Below, piece by piece: positions 9,601 to 22,100 of a stretch of DNA of 64,000 bases. Both the position numbers and the translations under genes were made by a program. The notes under the pieces were generated by a model. That model was not told where the DNA came from. It saw nothing but the letters and a program-made list of their open reading frames with translations, and made no database searches. This DNA comes from Deuterostichococcus epilithicus. Its lineage: Eukaryota > Chlorophyta > Trebouxiophyceae > Prasiolales > Stichococcaceae. The first letter of the stretch is position 1. Each line of letters begins with the position of its first letter. The stretch covers positions 2,268,530-2,332,529 of the forward strand of contig JAVTLE010000023.1 of NCBI GenBank assembly GCA_033439295.1, in the 5' to 3' direction.

Positions 9601-12600
9601 GAAATCTAAAGGGCACAGGACAAACGCAGCAGCGTCAGAGCACAGTCACCAGCTGCCCAGCTTGAGGTTCTGAAACCCGGTGGCAACCCTCTGACGCACC
9701 GCGCGCAGATCAACGACCGCTACGAGTTTGAGGAGACGCTGGACCTTGACGTCGGCGACCGCAAGTACCTGTCCAAAGACTCGGACGCCAGCAAGCGCAA
9801 CAAGTACAAGCTGCACAGCGTGCTGGTGCACTCCGGCGGCACGCACGGCGGCCACTACTATGCCTTCAGCCGCCCAGACGGCGCCACCTGGCTGCGCTTC
9901 GAGGACGAAAAGGTCGGCTGCTCACCAGATGTTTTGATTCTCAAAACAGCATGCAGCTGTCGAAGGGCAGCCATGTCCTTCCCGGGCGCGGCGGTGGCCG
10001 CCAGCGCCCAAGAGGGACAGCTGCAATCCGCCGCCTGAGCCAGCCGCCATGTCTGTCTCTGCATGATCGGGTGGTGTGAGGCGTACAGGCGCCTGCAGGG
10101 CGTGCCAGATTCTTCACGCACAGCCCCACGCTGGCCGGTTTTTGCAAGTTCTTTCCTGCTGTCGCCCCTTGTTCAGGTGACGCAGGAGGACACGCGGACG
10201 GCGATGGAGGAGCAGTATGGCGGCGACGGGTCGCTGGGCCCCGCCTCCACGCCCGGCTTCAACAGCGTGCTGGGGCCGCGTCTCGCCCGCTTCTCCAGCG
10301 CCTACATGCTGCTGGTGGGTTTCTCAGCGAATGGCTGGCCACCTGCAAAGGGTGCGTGTGTGCTCAGGGTCGCCTGCCCGCTGGGTATCACCGCTGCTGC
10401 TGCTGCGGCAACTGACAACTGCCATACCTCCGCACAAAGATGGCCATGAGGCGCCAGTGCTCTGATTGGTGCCGCTCGCAGTCAAAGGCAAGCGTGGGTA
10501 GTAAACACCTGTGTGTCGCTGGCGCAGTACATCCGCGAGGAGGAGTGGGACGCGGTCATGTGCGATGTGCCGGAAACGGCCGTCGCGCTGCACCTGCGCG
10601 AGCGCCTCAAGGTGCGCCTCCACTGGGCGGCCAAAGGAGGCTGCGTGTCAGCCAGGCATGCCTCAGACCAGGCATCGGGCAGATGCCTGAGCAGATGCCT
10701 CACCACAGTCGCGACGCTGGCGTCGGCCCGGCGACCGAGGCGCATGGTGGATCGTCGCTCTGCCGGCCCATCCGACTCGCAGAGGCCGTGACGAGCAGCC
10801 TGGTGTCTGGTGGCACCCCACTCGGTCACTGTGGACCCCTGCTCTAGACCCTCAGCTTCCCTTGGGTTTCCTCCGGCGCAGGCGGAGGAGGCGGAGCGGC
10901 TGCGGGCCAAGCGGGAGCGCGATGAGGCGCACCGCTTCACCGTGCTGCGGGTGGCCACCTCCGACGACATGAGGGCGCACATAGGCCGGGACACCTTCTT
11001 CGACCTGGTCGACTTCTCAAAGGTGTGCTTCCCCGCTCGACGGCGCTGACGGCCGAGACTCTGAGCATCGAACGCTGCGATGACGCCACGGTGCCGCCTG
11101 CAGCTGTGGCTGTTGTACCGGACTGTGCTGCTTGATCCCGGTTCTGCTGGCGGCAGCTGACGGCCTGCCGAGACGGAGCAGTCTCTCTGCTGCTGCAGTG
11201 GACGCTCCATGGACATGCGCGCGCACTCTCATGCTGTGCTGAGATGGTGCCTCACTGCGCCTGCACAGGTCAAGTCGTTCCGGGTGCAAAAGCAGAAGCT
11301 CTTCGGCGACTTTCGCGGCGACCTGGAGGCTGAGTTCGGCGTGCCGCGCGCCCGGCAGCGGCTGTGGTTCTGGCAGGCCCGACCAAACGGCACAGTGCGG
11401 CCCTGGCAGCCGGTGCCGCTGGATGCGGACCCGCAGCAGGTACAGGCAGTACGGCCGCCGTGCGCGGCGGGCAGCGCGCCGCCGCAGCAGGGCGCCAACG
11501 AGCTGTTCCTGTGGCTGGGTGCGTGCGTACTCCCTGTGTGCCACCCTGGTAACAGGCTCCCTTCCCCTCCCGTTGTCCAGCCTGTCAGCATGCATGGACC
11601 GGAGGTGACACTCGTACCTGGCTGCGCTGAGCATGGCTGCACTGGCATGATTTCGCTTAGTGGCCGAATTTGGCTTGCCGAGCAGCCCTCCTGAAACGTG
11701 CATGCATGGGCTTGTTTGCTCCGCACAGCGTCGGTCCAAAGCGCGTCGCATGTGTTGTGCATGATGCATGACGCATGATGCACGACGCATGATGGTGACG
11801 CATAATGCGTGAACGCATGATGCTCTATGCGTGTCCCCAACAGCCAGCTCTTCAAGCCTTCAGGGTGTCTGGTGCCGCAGAGGACGTCAAGTCGGGCGCC
11901 ATGGCGGTGAACAGCAGCGAGCAGCTCCTGATATTCATCAAGCGCTACGACCCGCGGGCGGGCACGCTGAGTTTCGTGATCCACCCGCTGCTGCACCCGG
12001 CCATGCAGCTGGGCAAGCTGGCAGATAGGCTGGCCGTCAAGCTGTCCATACCCCGCGAACGTCTGAAGGTATGCCCATCAGCATATATCAGAGCTCCGCG
12101 CATGTCCCGCACGATGAGCAGCACACTGCAAGCGACTGGGGCATCCCGAGCGTCGCTCTGCGCCCAATCGCTCCTCTCTTTGACCTCACAAGCAGTCCAG
12201 GACGGGACCGGGGGCATCGCTAGCTACCTGCGAGTTATCAGCGGCACCGGGCCGTCTGCTTTTGAAGTTGCTACAGCTGGCGCAAAAAACCACCGGCCAT
12301 CATGTGCCACAGCTGGTGTTGGCCTGTTGGCACACCAGCCACTGGGGGCTGGCCATTAAAACCCCGTGGTGTGCCTGCAGCTCATGGAGGAGGTGAAGTT
12401 CGATCCGGACGTCATGGTAGATTATCCGCCGGAGGATCGGTTGTTGAAGCAGATTTCGCCGGAGCACGGCGACATCCTCATCGTCCAGGAGTGCCTGCCA
12501 CAGGTGCCTTCCAACACAGTCTATGATCTACATAATCATGCTGCGCTGTTGCGCTTGCATCTTGACCGTCCCAATGCTTGGCGGGGCACATCGTCGGAAA

Positions 12601-15600
12601 AGGTCGAAAGAGAGAGCACTAGGACTCTACGGGCCTGTCTCAAAATGCGACTGTTGCAGCCACATTAGCTCGTGAGCTGGCTCCGCTAATCCAGAGCTCT
12701 TGACGAGGCCAGCAGCTGCTCGCCTCATAGAGGCGATGGAGAACATTATGCTGTCCTTGCAGGAGGAGGCGGAGTCCGTGCGGCACTGCACAGCGGAGGC
12801 CTTCCTCACGTACATTCAGCTGCGGCGGGTGGTCACCTTCAAGCGACTAGCGGAGCCCAAGGTGTGCTGTCAGCGCTACAAGTGGACCTCTGGCAGCAGT
12901 TGGCGCTCCCAGTGCTGCAAGGGCGGACCATGGCAGCCCACTGAGCACGGTCTCAGTGCATCTGTCGCCTGTGAATCAAAGCCGTCTAGTGGTGTTGCAC
13001 CTGTGCACTGTGCTTCCAGAAGATTGCAAGACCATGCGCGGCGACGTGCCTGCGGCTCGGCTGTGCGCTGGCGTCAGCCGCCGGGACGTGATATGAATCA
13101 GCAGACCAGCGTGCCAGGTGCTGCCCTTGCGGAGTCACCCACAAACCTGTGCGGGCTGCATGCGCCACAGGAGGAGGGCGTGAAGACCGAAATCCTAGGC
13201 AGCGCGGGGTACGAGGCGGTCGCGACGGCGGCCGCGGCGGCGCTCGGCGTGCCCGACTGGCAGCTGCTGCGGCTGACGCAGCACCACGTGTGGGGCAATG
13301 GCCCCATGCGGCGGCCGGTCAAGTGGGCCGACCCGGACCTCACGCTCGACAAGCTGCTGCCGGCCGCCTCCGCCGATGCCCCCTTCCTCTACTACGAGGT
13401 GCTTTTCTTCGTTTCGTGCTTTCTGTGATATGTGCCTTTTCCAGACTCAGTCGGCATGGGCTCGGCTGCATGCTATTTTCTCTCCGAGAATGGGGTTGCA
13501 CACCTGTGCCGGCTCCAGCGTGCATGCAGATCCCTCAGGGGCAGTACTGGCACCAATGCGGTGACACGTCCGTGGACTTGAGCCTGTCGCTGACACTCCT
13601 TCGGGCTTGGCGCGCAGGTGCTGGAGATGCCGCTGGCGCAGCTGGAACAGATGCGGGAGTTTGAGGTACAGTCGGAGAGCCTTTCCTTCTTGTCGAGGTC
13701 ATCTCCAAGCAGTGCCGCATCATGGGCACTCTTGCTCGAATGCCCGCGACAGCCAGCCCCTCCCCGCACTGAGGAGCCAGCCGGCAGCACCCCTGCTGCA
13801 TCTGGCTCTGCTTTGGCTCTGCTGCCCCACGCGCTCAGAGCAGCAACGTTGGCTCGGCCGGGTCTGCCTGCACATGCTCTGCATTCAAGGCACTGGGCTT
13901 GCAGTGGTGTGATCGCAGTTGCTGGGTGCTGGGAGCACGTCGTTGGGACTGCCGGTGCTCATCGGTGCCGCCTCGACACCCCCTTCAAGTGTTCGTCCAG
14001 TATCAGACGCAATTTTTTATGTCAAACTGATGTCATTACGGCTGGTGCGCAGGTGGCGCTGCACAGCGCCAAGACGGAGGAGGTGGGGCGCTTCCGGCTG
14101 TGCCTGCACCGCGACATGGTGGTTGGTGACGTGCTGCGCCTGCTGCGCGAGCGCGCCGGTGCGGCCTGGGAATCCAAGCCCCTGCGCCTGCTGCAAGTCC
14201 GGGAAGCAGAGATCTACAAGGTGCGGCGCCACCCACGGGCGGCTCTTCGCATGGCGGGGCAGCAGACCGCAGCGTCACAGGGACTGTCGCATCCACCGAG
14301 AAGCAACGGGAGGTGGAGGGGCTGACTGCGATTTTCATATCAGCAAGCACTCGTCATGGGTTGGCCGTTCATGCTTGACAACCAGGGAGCTCCATCGTGT
14401 CGTGCTGGAATGGCGCAGGTCTACGAGGACGGCGACAGCATCGCCGACTTCAGCGACTACTGGCAGCTGGCGGCGCACGAGGTGCCGGGCGACGAGGCAG
14501 CGGCCGCGGCGGCAGCGGCGCCGCAGCAGCCATCGCAGCCGGCGCCGGACCGGGAGCAGCAGCAGCACCTCGTGCGTGTGGCGCACCTGCCACCGCCCAG
14601 CGACAGCAGCGAGAAGTCGGGGCTGCTGGTACGTGCTCGATGTGCAGAACTCGCAATCGGGTTCATGTCTTTCCCTGCATCCTTCCTGGCACCGATCGGG
14701 CGGCGAGAGCGTGACGCGGCCGCGCACTGCAAATCCTGTGCTCCGCCCATGCGTGCCTGCAGCGCTAAGAGTCTGGGCTTGCACAGCAGCCCACACTCGC
14801 CGTCGTCTGTATGCAGCCGCGGGCGCCCTCGGCCTTCGGGGTGCCCTTCGTCATGGCAGTCAGCCCGACGGAAAAGATGGCAGCCGTCCAAACGCGCCTG
14901 CAGGCGCGCCTGGGTGTTTCAGACGAGGCGTTTGCCGACTGGCGCTTCAGGTGCGCACGCCTGCCGCCTGACCATTGCTTGCAGACCATGCGGCTGCGAC
15001 TGTGCTCCTGTAAGGGAGCAGCTGTGTCTTGCCCCTCTGCCCTGCTCTGCTGCAGCTCAAAAGACGCTCTCCAGCTGGGCACTGCGGACCTGCTCGCCAA
15101 AGCTTTTGCGCAGCAAGGCACGCACCGTGCCTGGCGAGTGACACGGCGCAACTGCGACATTGTTTGTACCTTTTGCGCCCGTGCCATGCGTGCGCAGGTT
15201 CGTGCCGCACATGAGCAGCAGGACGGAGTACCTGGAGGACGGCGACCTCCTGGTGGCCAAGTTCGTGCGGCGCAGCGGCGACCTGAAGAGCAGCAGCCAG
15301 TCCGGTGTCGGGGACTACCTGGCCCTGGAGCACCCAGACGTCGGGCCCAAGCGCCAGAAACGCGCCGCCCGGTGCGGTCTTCAAATGCAGCTTTGTCTTG
15401 ATTATAGCTGTGATATCTCGACCCACAGCTTGGTGCGCGTGTCGACTGCTCTCTGCTCTCTGTATGGCTGCGCTGTGGTGCTGCAAGGATTACCCGTGCT
15501 GCCAAGCGCTGCATCGACAGGTTGCTTGCTGGGCCGTCCTGCCCTGAGCTGATGTCTGTGCTCGCGTGCCTCTACCGCAGGGACTCATTGTTCGCGGAGC

Positions 15601-15620
15601 GGCCAATGAGGATAGGGTAG
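6604..15620 (+). CDS. USP7/UBP12-type ubiquitin-specific protease
   Basis: Cysteine protease that removes ubiquitin; the orthologues are human USP7 and Arabidopsis UBP12/13. More than twenty exons give roughly 1,150-1,200 aa, near the family size. Order: acidic N-terminus (start 6604 or 6631 uncertain); MATH domain (7118 to about 7940: WLVPDVSRLSEKEYSEKF, ESDWGFSDFLPL, YDSKEETGFVGLRNQG); USP catalytic core with the Cys box GATCYLNSWLQTLF (Cys codon 8128-8130), KSFGWDSTGAFMQEDVHEF, the LKRFEYDF motif and the His box HSGGTHGGHYYAFSRP (His codon 9853-9855); then USP7-type ubiquitin-like repeats (FYDLVDFSKVKSFRVQKQ-like, then EEVKFDPDVMVDY). The last exon, 15581-15620, gives ERPMRIG, matching the conserved E(K/R)P-(V/M)-K-I end of the family. 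The intron 8647-8927 needs a GC donor. Confidence 0.95.
11757..11833. repeat. Short minisatellite in a deubiquitinase intron
   Basis: Four copies of ACGCATGATG or a one-base variant occur with a 13-15 nt period from 11771, flanked by similar GCATGATGCATG sequence. It lies in an intron between the ubiquitin-like-domain exons. Confidence 0.8.
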
Positions 15621-15975
15621 AACGTTCGGTATTGCTGCGTGCCAGAGAGGAATTTGCGGGAGGATCAAGTTCTGCTGGTCCTGTTACCACTGCGTAGGTG
15701 ATGGCATCAGTCTGCAGGACGTCCTCTTTTGGCTTTTCCTGCCATGGCAGACCTGCCTACTGTACAACATCATTTTTGGAGGCTGAAACTGTGAACCTGT
15801 GAGTGTGAATCGACTGAAGCTGCATCGCTGTAGACACGACGAGCACCGCACCCAGTGATTCCTCCTCCCGCATCCCCTGTCATCAAACATCCCGGAGCCG
15901 GCGCCTCATCAAACATCCCGGTGCCAGCATGGATTCTGACTTTGTCGCCGACGGCTCCTGCAGCATGTCCTTTTT
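15621..15975. other. Convergent 3' region
   Basis: Lies between the deubiquitinase stop and the duplicated end of the WD40 gene; probably 3' UTRs. A short direct repeat, CATCAAACATCCCGG, occurs twice near 15882 and 15907. Confidence 0.4.
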
Positions 15976-16089
15976 ACCAGCCCAGGCGGCTGAACTGTAT
16001 AACAGTGCCGGCGGCGCTGGCGGTGTAGATCACCTCACCAGCCCAGGCGGCTGAACTGCATGATGGTGCCGTCGGCGCTGGAGGCGTAG
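15976..16089 (-). repeat. Tandem duplication of the WD40 gene's terminal codons
   Basis: Two copies of about 53 nt, offset by 61 nt (15976-16028 and 16037-16089). The gene-proximal copy encodes the end of the WD40 protein, IMQFSRLGW and TGA. The distal copy still reads TASAAGTVIQFSRLGW followed by TAA. Both keep an open frame and a stop in the same place although they differ at several sites. Confidence 0.85.
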
Positions 16090-18851
16090 AAGCTGCCGGT
16101 GCGGCTGTTGTACGCCAGCGCCGTGGTGGCCCAGCCGGCGGGTGTGTGCAGCCGCTCCACTGTGCCGCTGGGCTCCGAGGGGTTCACATGGAAGATGCCG
16201 CCAGGGCAGCCCGCCAGCAGGCTGTCGCCGGGACCACTCGCCGCCATTGCCGTGATGCGCCTGCAGGTAGCGAGCACAGGGCATCCATGCAGGTGCAGAA
16301 TGCTAGGCCGGAAAGCCTGCCATGTGTCCAGGTCTGCAATCAGCGCGTGCTGCTTGCTCTTCAAGCTGCCGCTCTGACACACGAAATGTTTTCGGGTCGT
16401 CTGCGTGAGTCAATTCAAAGTCCGTCTTGATCGACAGATGTGTGTTCCGACACCCTGCAAAGTCAAAGCGGACACAAGGGACGCACCCGCCGCCCAGGGC
16501 GATGGTGCGGATGGGGTAGGCGGCGCGGCGCGGGTCCCACAGCGTGATGTTGCCGTCCACGCCTGCCAGCGCCAGCACATGCTCCCGCACCTGCAGCACG
16601 CATGTCACCGCGGCGCCGTGCGCAAACGTCTGCACCGGCGCCGTCGGTTTGCCCATCATGTCCCACCTGCGGCAGCCGCCAGCAGGCATTGATGATCACG
16701 GCGAAGGGACATCTTTCGCACTGTGCCGCTGTGCCCCGGTTCACAGGCGCATGCGCAGGTCGGCAATGAGGCAGCGCCTCGAATGTGAGGCCCGGACGAC
16801 CAGTAAGAGCTTGGCAGGCGGCATTCAGGCGGGCAGCGCGCGCGCGCACATGTGGGCCTTGCCGTCGGCGCCGCCGGTGAAGAGGCGGATGCCGAGGGGG
16901 CTGCGGTGCAGGGCGGTCACCGCGGCGGAGTGGGCGCGCCACTCGGCCTTGGGCGGCACCGGGCGCGCCCCCGTGCGCACCAGAGGGAACACCACGACGC
17001 TGCCATCAAAGGCGGCGGCGCACGTGTTCGTGAGCGGGCCGCCCCAGCCGTGCAGCGACACCACCTGTGCGGCGCCATCACCGTCGGCTCTCTCCCTCGT
17101 GCTGGCTCTGCAGCCGTCAGGGCGCGGGGCATGGCGCCCCAGTGCAAAAGCCACCGAGCATCCGATGGCGCGTGGCGCCGCGTGACAGGCTGCCTCCACA
17201 GCCTTGGCATGGCGACAGCACACTCCGCAAGGACGCAGCGGCAGGGGGAAGGGGCCCGCTGACGCCGAAGGTCCACCAGCGGCGCCTGGGCAGCTGCAGG
17301 CATCGTGTGCGTACAGATGGTGCCACACGCATGCAACACTGCAGACAGCAGGGCCCTGCCTGCGAGGCGCGCTGGAAGGCGGGCGCTCCAGGGGGGCGCG
17401 CGGGGCGCAGCGACCAGGCGCCCTGCTCCGCCAGGAAGCCGCCTTCCGGGCTGAGCGAGTGCACAGTGACGGTGGGCTCCCGGGACACAGAGCCGCGCGT
17501 CGCCATCAGCAGCCGCTCCAGGGCGGGCTCCGCGTCCACGCCCTCCGCTGGCGCAGTGTCCTTCATCTGCGAGTGCATCAGCTGCGCGCGGGCGCAGCGC
17601 CACAGCGCCGTCGGCATCCCGGAAGAGCAGCTCAGGCATGCCATCGGTGTCATTCTTTCGATGGGTTCGACTAGTTTGATGCACCCCAAGGGCTCACGAA
17701 GGAGCACCTCAGGCAAGCCCTGCCACCCAATGGTAGCCACTGATGGCGTCGGTCTGAGGGACGTGCGCTCTGATGGGCCACTTGCTCCTGAGGCAGGCTT
17801 GATCAGGAGGGGGACAGCAGTGCTTCCGCAAGGTGTTGCAGCCGTCCACTGCTGCAAGTCTCACCATGAGCCCCGCTTCGCTGCTAGCTCGGCGCGCACT
17901 GGACAGCTCCCACAGGTTGACCCTGCAGCGCATGCACCGAGTTCGCTTCAGGGACTGTCAGCCACACAGGGATTGCCATTTGACAGCGCAGTTCCCAAGA
18001 AACACGCTGCGCTTCTGCACAGCAGGCGGCGGGGTCAATCGGCGGAGCGAAGGCGAAGCTCACATGCCGTTCGATGCACTGATGAGCCAGCCGCCATGGC
18101 CGTCGCCGCCGGGCAGGCCCTTGAGCGCGGGCGCAAACGCCATGGCAGTGATCGCCTGGCCGTCGTGGTCCAGCGCATCTGTGGTCCACGCCACCTCCCA
18201 GTCGCTGCTCTGCTGCACCGCCTGCGCAGCGTACAGGCGCCATCCTCTCCTCTGCTTCTACTCCTCCGAGGGTCAGGTAGCCGGTCACGATCTGGCAATC
18301 AGCCTCAGAAGCAGGGGTTCATGTCAGCACCTGATGCGGTGATGCTGGCGCCGGCGGCTGCAGGCGCAGCTGGGCTATCGACGGCTGCGGAGGCTGCTGC
18401 GCTGTTGGCACGGGCGGCGCGGGCGCCCGCGCCGATGTGGGCACGAGCAGAGTCGCAGGCTGTGCAGGCTGCCGAGGCTGCGGCGAGCTGGTTGTGGTCT
18501 CCTGCGGCGCCGTGTTCTGAGGCTGCGACGGCACCGCTGCGGATGATGGCCTGCTAGAATGGGTGACAGTGATGTCACTTGCGTCAGTCGAGACCTAATA
18601 TGGTCGAGAGGGAGCCCGGCGTCGGCACCCAGGACGCACCGGGTGCTCTCCACGGCCGCTTTCAGCCTCTGCACCAACGCCTGCAGCTCACTGCGGTCGA
18701 GCGTCAGGCCCACGGCTACGTGGCCTGGCGCCACGACAGCCTGTGCGACCGTGGCCATCGGACCCTTGCAAAGCGACACCAAGGACTGCAAGAAGAATGC
18801 AAAGGGTCGACGTTCAGGCGAAGCGGGGGTTGCGCCGATTGTCACAACCAC
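16035..18851 (-). CDS. WD40-repeat protein, function not recognised
   Basis: A beta-propeller protein, but I cannot name the family. Pieces on the minus strand, N to C: a helical segment (about 18758-18610, TLDRSELQALVQRLKAAVES); a Pro/Gln/Ala-rich linker (about 18550-18320, exact frame and splicing uncertain); WEVAWTTDALDHDGQAITAM and WLISASNGM (about 18235-18065); MATRGSVSREPTVTVHSLSP (about 17590-17400); a blade with NTCAAAFDGSVVVFPLVRTG and LFTGGADGKAHMCARA (about 17065-16825); LAGVDGNITLWDPRRAAYP (about 16600-16500); and RITAMAASGPGDSLLAG to SSADGTIMQFSRLGW (about 16263-16035). Only one canonical WD pair (LWDPR) survives, so the repeats are divergent. The start is uncertain: Met at 18851 or 18758. 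It is convergent with the deubiquitinase gene and divergent from the phosphorylase gene. Confidence 0.75.
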
Positions 18852-19174
18852 AATCGCTCAGGCACGCTTCCCTTCTTTGTTTGGATCATATTCTGATGCA
18901 GTCAGTTGCAATTTGCCAAACTCCATCGTGCGTGAAAGATTAGCTCGATTAACTCTTGGACTACAGGCGGGAGATACTTGCTAATTTGGCAACCGACGGT
19001 CGCGAAGCGCAGCCCATGATGTTTTGGCAGAACTGGAACATTGATCATCTTTCAGTTGTCTTTTGAGCTGGACCACTTGCACTGGCTGGTGGCGGCAGCA
19101 ACTCGATCGATTGAGTATCCCTAAGTTGATCCGCCAACGCCACTACACCGCCACCAAATATAAGCACTGTCAAC
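18852..19174. promoter_or_regulatory. Divergent promoter region, WD40 gene and phosphorylase
   Basis: About 320 nt, less GC-rich than the coding DNA around it. A TATA-like AAATATAAG at 19157-19165 sits only about 10 nt before the phosphorylase ATG, too close to be a normal TATA box for that start. Confidence 0.45.
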
Positions 19175-22100
19175 ATGCTTCCTCTCCAGCAGAGGCTGCA
19201 CAGCGGCCTGCCGTGCTTGCACAAGCAGGCGCTGCTGCCGTTGAAGTCTCTTCGCTGCAGCTGGCCCAGCAGATCGCGGGGTGTCGCCATCAGTGCAGTG
19301 CAAAGCATCGGCGCAGACGCAAAGAAGATCGAGAAGACTGCGTACAAGGGCTCCGAATCAATCGGCATCTCGCTGGACGTCGATACGTTGGAAAAGGACA
19401 TCAAGAGGAAGGCGGAGGTCATCGTCGGAAAGACCGATGTCGGCAGCCTCACGCCTCAGGAGGCTTACCGAGCGGTCGCATGGAGCGTCCGCGACGCGCT
19501 CCTGGACGCTTTCTTCAAGACCCAGGAGCACTGGGAGTGAGTCCCAGCAATAGCGCTCCGATCCATCTGTGAGTGCGCGGCCATAGGTCTGAATCACCGG
19601 GCGCGCAAATGACAGGCATGCGCCGCTGCTTCACCACCCACTAACTCTTGCTTCTGGACGTGCAGGAACCAGGATCCCAAGTTTGTCTACTACCTTTCTG
19701 GTGAGTGCCATCATGTCCTGCGCTCCACCTGGCTCTGATGCACGGCGCGGACCGATGCGCGGCAGACCCATGCGCATGCCGTACGTTCTTGTACGCTGGC
19801 TTGCAACACATCTCTGATACGGGCCATGCACTGTGCATTTTCTGTTTGCACACAACACACAGTCACCACCCCGGTGCGTATGACCGTCACCGACACCTCA
19901 TTCTGAACAAACGCAGCCGAGTTCCTGATGGGCCGCTCGCTGACGAACGCGGTGTACAACCTGGGAGTGGACGGCCCCTACGGCGAGGCCATCAAGCAGC
20001 TGGGGTACAGCCTGGAGGAGCTGGTGGACGCCGAGCAGAACGCCGCGCTCGGCAACGGCGGCCTCGGCCGCCTGGCCGCCTGCTTCGTGGACTCCATGGC
20101 CACGCTGGACTACCCCGGCTGGGGCTACGGAATCCGCTACAAGTACGGCATGTTCAAGCAGGTGGGCACCAGGACGTTTCAGCTCGAAGGCAGGCTCCAG
20201 CATCCTTGAGATTAAAGGGGCCTGGGTCACCATCCGCCAGGCGTGCGCGGTGCCTTTCATTGCACTGGAACTGTAGACAGGCGCGCAGGTACCGCGCTCG
20301 CACAGATGCTGGCAGCACTGACAGCAGATCACAGTCCCGTGGCCCCGCTTTCACCTGTTGCATGCTGTGGCATGCAGGATCTTGAAAGAGGGATTGCTCT
20401 CCCTTGGCCCGGCTATCACCTCTTGCATGCTGTGTCGTGCAGGGTCTCAAAGAGGGATTCCAGGTGGAGCTGCCCGACATCTGGCTGGAGAACGGCAACC
20501 CGTGGGAGCTGAAGCGGCAGGGCATCAAGTACCCTGTCGGCTTCTACGGCGAGGTCAAGGACGGCAAGTGGGCGCCGTCTGAGAAGGTGGGCTGTTCGTA
20601 AGTCTGGCTGGCACCAGGATTCCCTGTTTCCAACACCAATAGAAGCAGGTCGCAAGTGCATGACCTGCACTGGCCGGCAGGTCAGGTTCCCAAAACAAGG
20701 GGAGGCGGGGCCACAAGCGCAAGGGGTGCGCGCTTGTGCACAGGCACGGCGCACCATCGAGGCGGTAGGGTGTCAGCAAGCAGCACCCTAGTGAGGCAGT
20801 GCCTCAGGCGGGCCTGCACTTTCCCTGCCGCAGGTGTTTGCACAGGCATACGACAACCCCATCCCGGGCTTCGAGACCAAGACGGTGGGCAACCTGCGCC
20901 TATTCGAAGCGGTCCCCGAAACGGAGCTCAACCTTGACGACTTCAACAAGGGCGACTTCGCCAAGGTGCCGCCTGCAGCTCGGGAATGATGGTTGCACCA
21001 ATCTTTAGTCACCGGTTGCAGCACCCAGGTGCTGCAGTGAAAGAGGACTCTGCAGTCCCCCGTGAGGAGCATCGCAGCGAGCCGCCGTAGGAGAGGTGTT
21101 GTGCAGGTACTTCAGCAATCTGAAGTCCTGCCGCCCCTCACTACGAAGCCTGGCCGCCCCTCGCAACACGTCTTACATGCCGGCCCCCTGCACAGGCGGT
21201 GGAGGAGAAGCGCAAGGCGGAGGACATCAGCGCGGTGCTGTACCCCAACGACGCCACCGAGTACGGCAAGGAGCTGCGCCTCAAGCAGCAGTTCTTCTTC
21301 GTCTCCGCCTCCATCCAGGTCGGTCCGTGGCCACTTCCTGTCGTGCAGAGCTTTGCTTTGTGTTGCTCATAGTGTTGGTGTGAGCAGGCTTGTATGCATG
21401 GAACTGATGCGCAGCTGCCGCTGACGTCTTCACCAGTTGCCTGATTGGTATCTGCCTGTGGCGCTGCGGGACAAGACCATGGTGGGGAAACCCCGAAGCT
21501 TCACGGAGTGCTGGCGCCCTGCCACGCAGGATGTGATGGCGCGCTTCGAGGCCAAGCACAGCGACTGGACGACGCTGCCGGAGAAGGCGGTGTTCCAGCT
21601 GAACGACACGCACCCCACCATCGCGGTGCCAGAGCTCATGCGGCTGCTGATCGACGAGAAGGGGCTGGACTGGGACGCCGCCTGGGGCGTCACCAAGCAG
21701 TGCCTGGCGTACACCAATCACACGGTGCTGCCGGAGGCGCTGGAGAAGTGGCCGGTGTCCGTCCTCAGCAAGCTGCTGCCGCGCCACATGGAGATCATCG
21801 ACCGCATCAACGAGGAGTGGCTGGCCGTCGCCAAGGTGTGTCGCTGCGGCTCCCTTGCCTCACACTGGGATGCAACAGTGTGGACGCGTCACATGCTGCA
21901 TGTGGCTGCTTCTGGTTTCTGACGCCACCTTGAGCTGGTGGACGACTGGCCGACGACTGGCGACTGTTACCTCCACCCAGGCGCACCATATGGCAGGAAT
22001 GTCTGACATCTGACGTGCCCTGCAAACGCGTGCAGTCCCGACCCTGTGCGCCTGACCTGTGTCTCTCCTGCTGCCGCAGCCATTCGCGGAGAAGGACGCG

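Noticed and set aside
17067-18557. A 496-codon open frame on the plus strand
   Set aside because: It lies antisense to the WD40 exons, has GC-rich shadow composition (Arg, Ser, Ala, Pro) and matches no family.
19157-19165. TATA box for the phosphorylase gene
   Set aside because: It ends about 10 nt before the start codon, too near for a TATA box serving that ATG.
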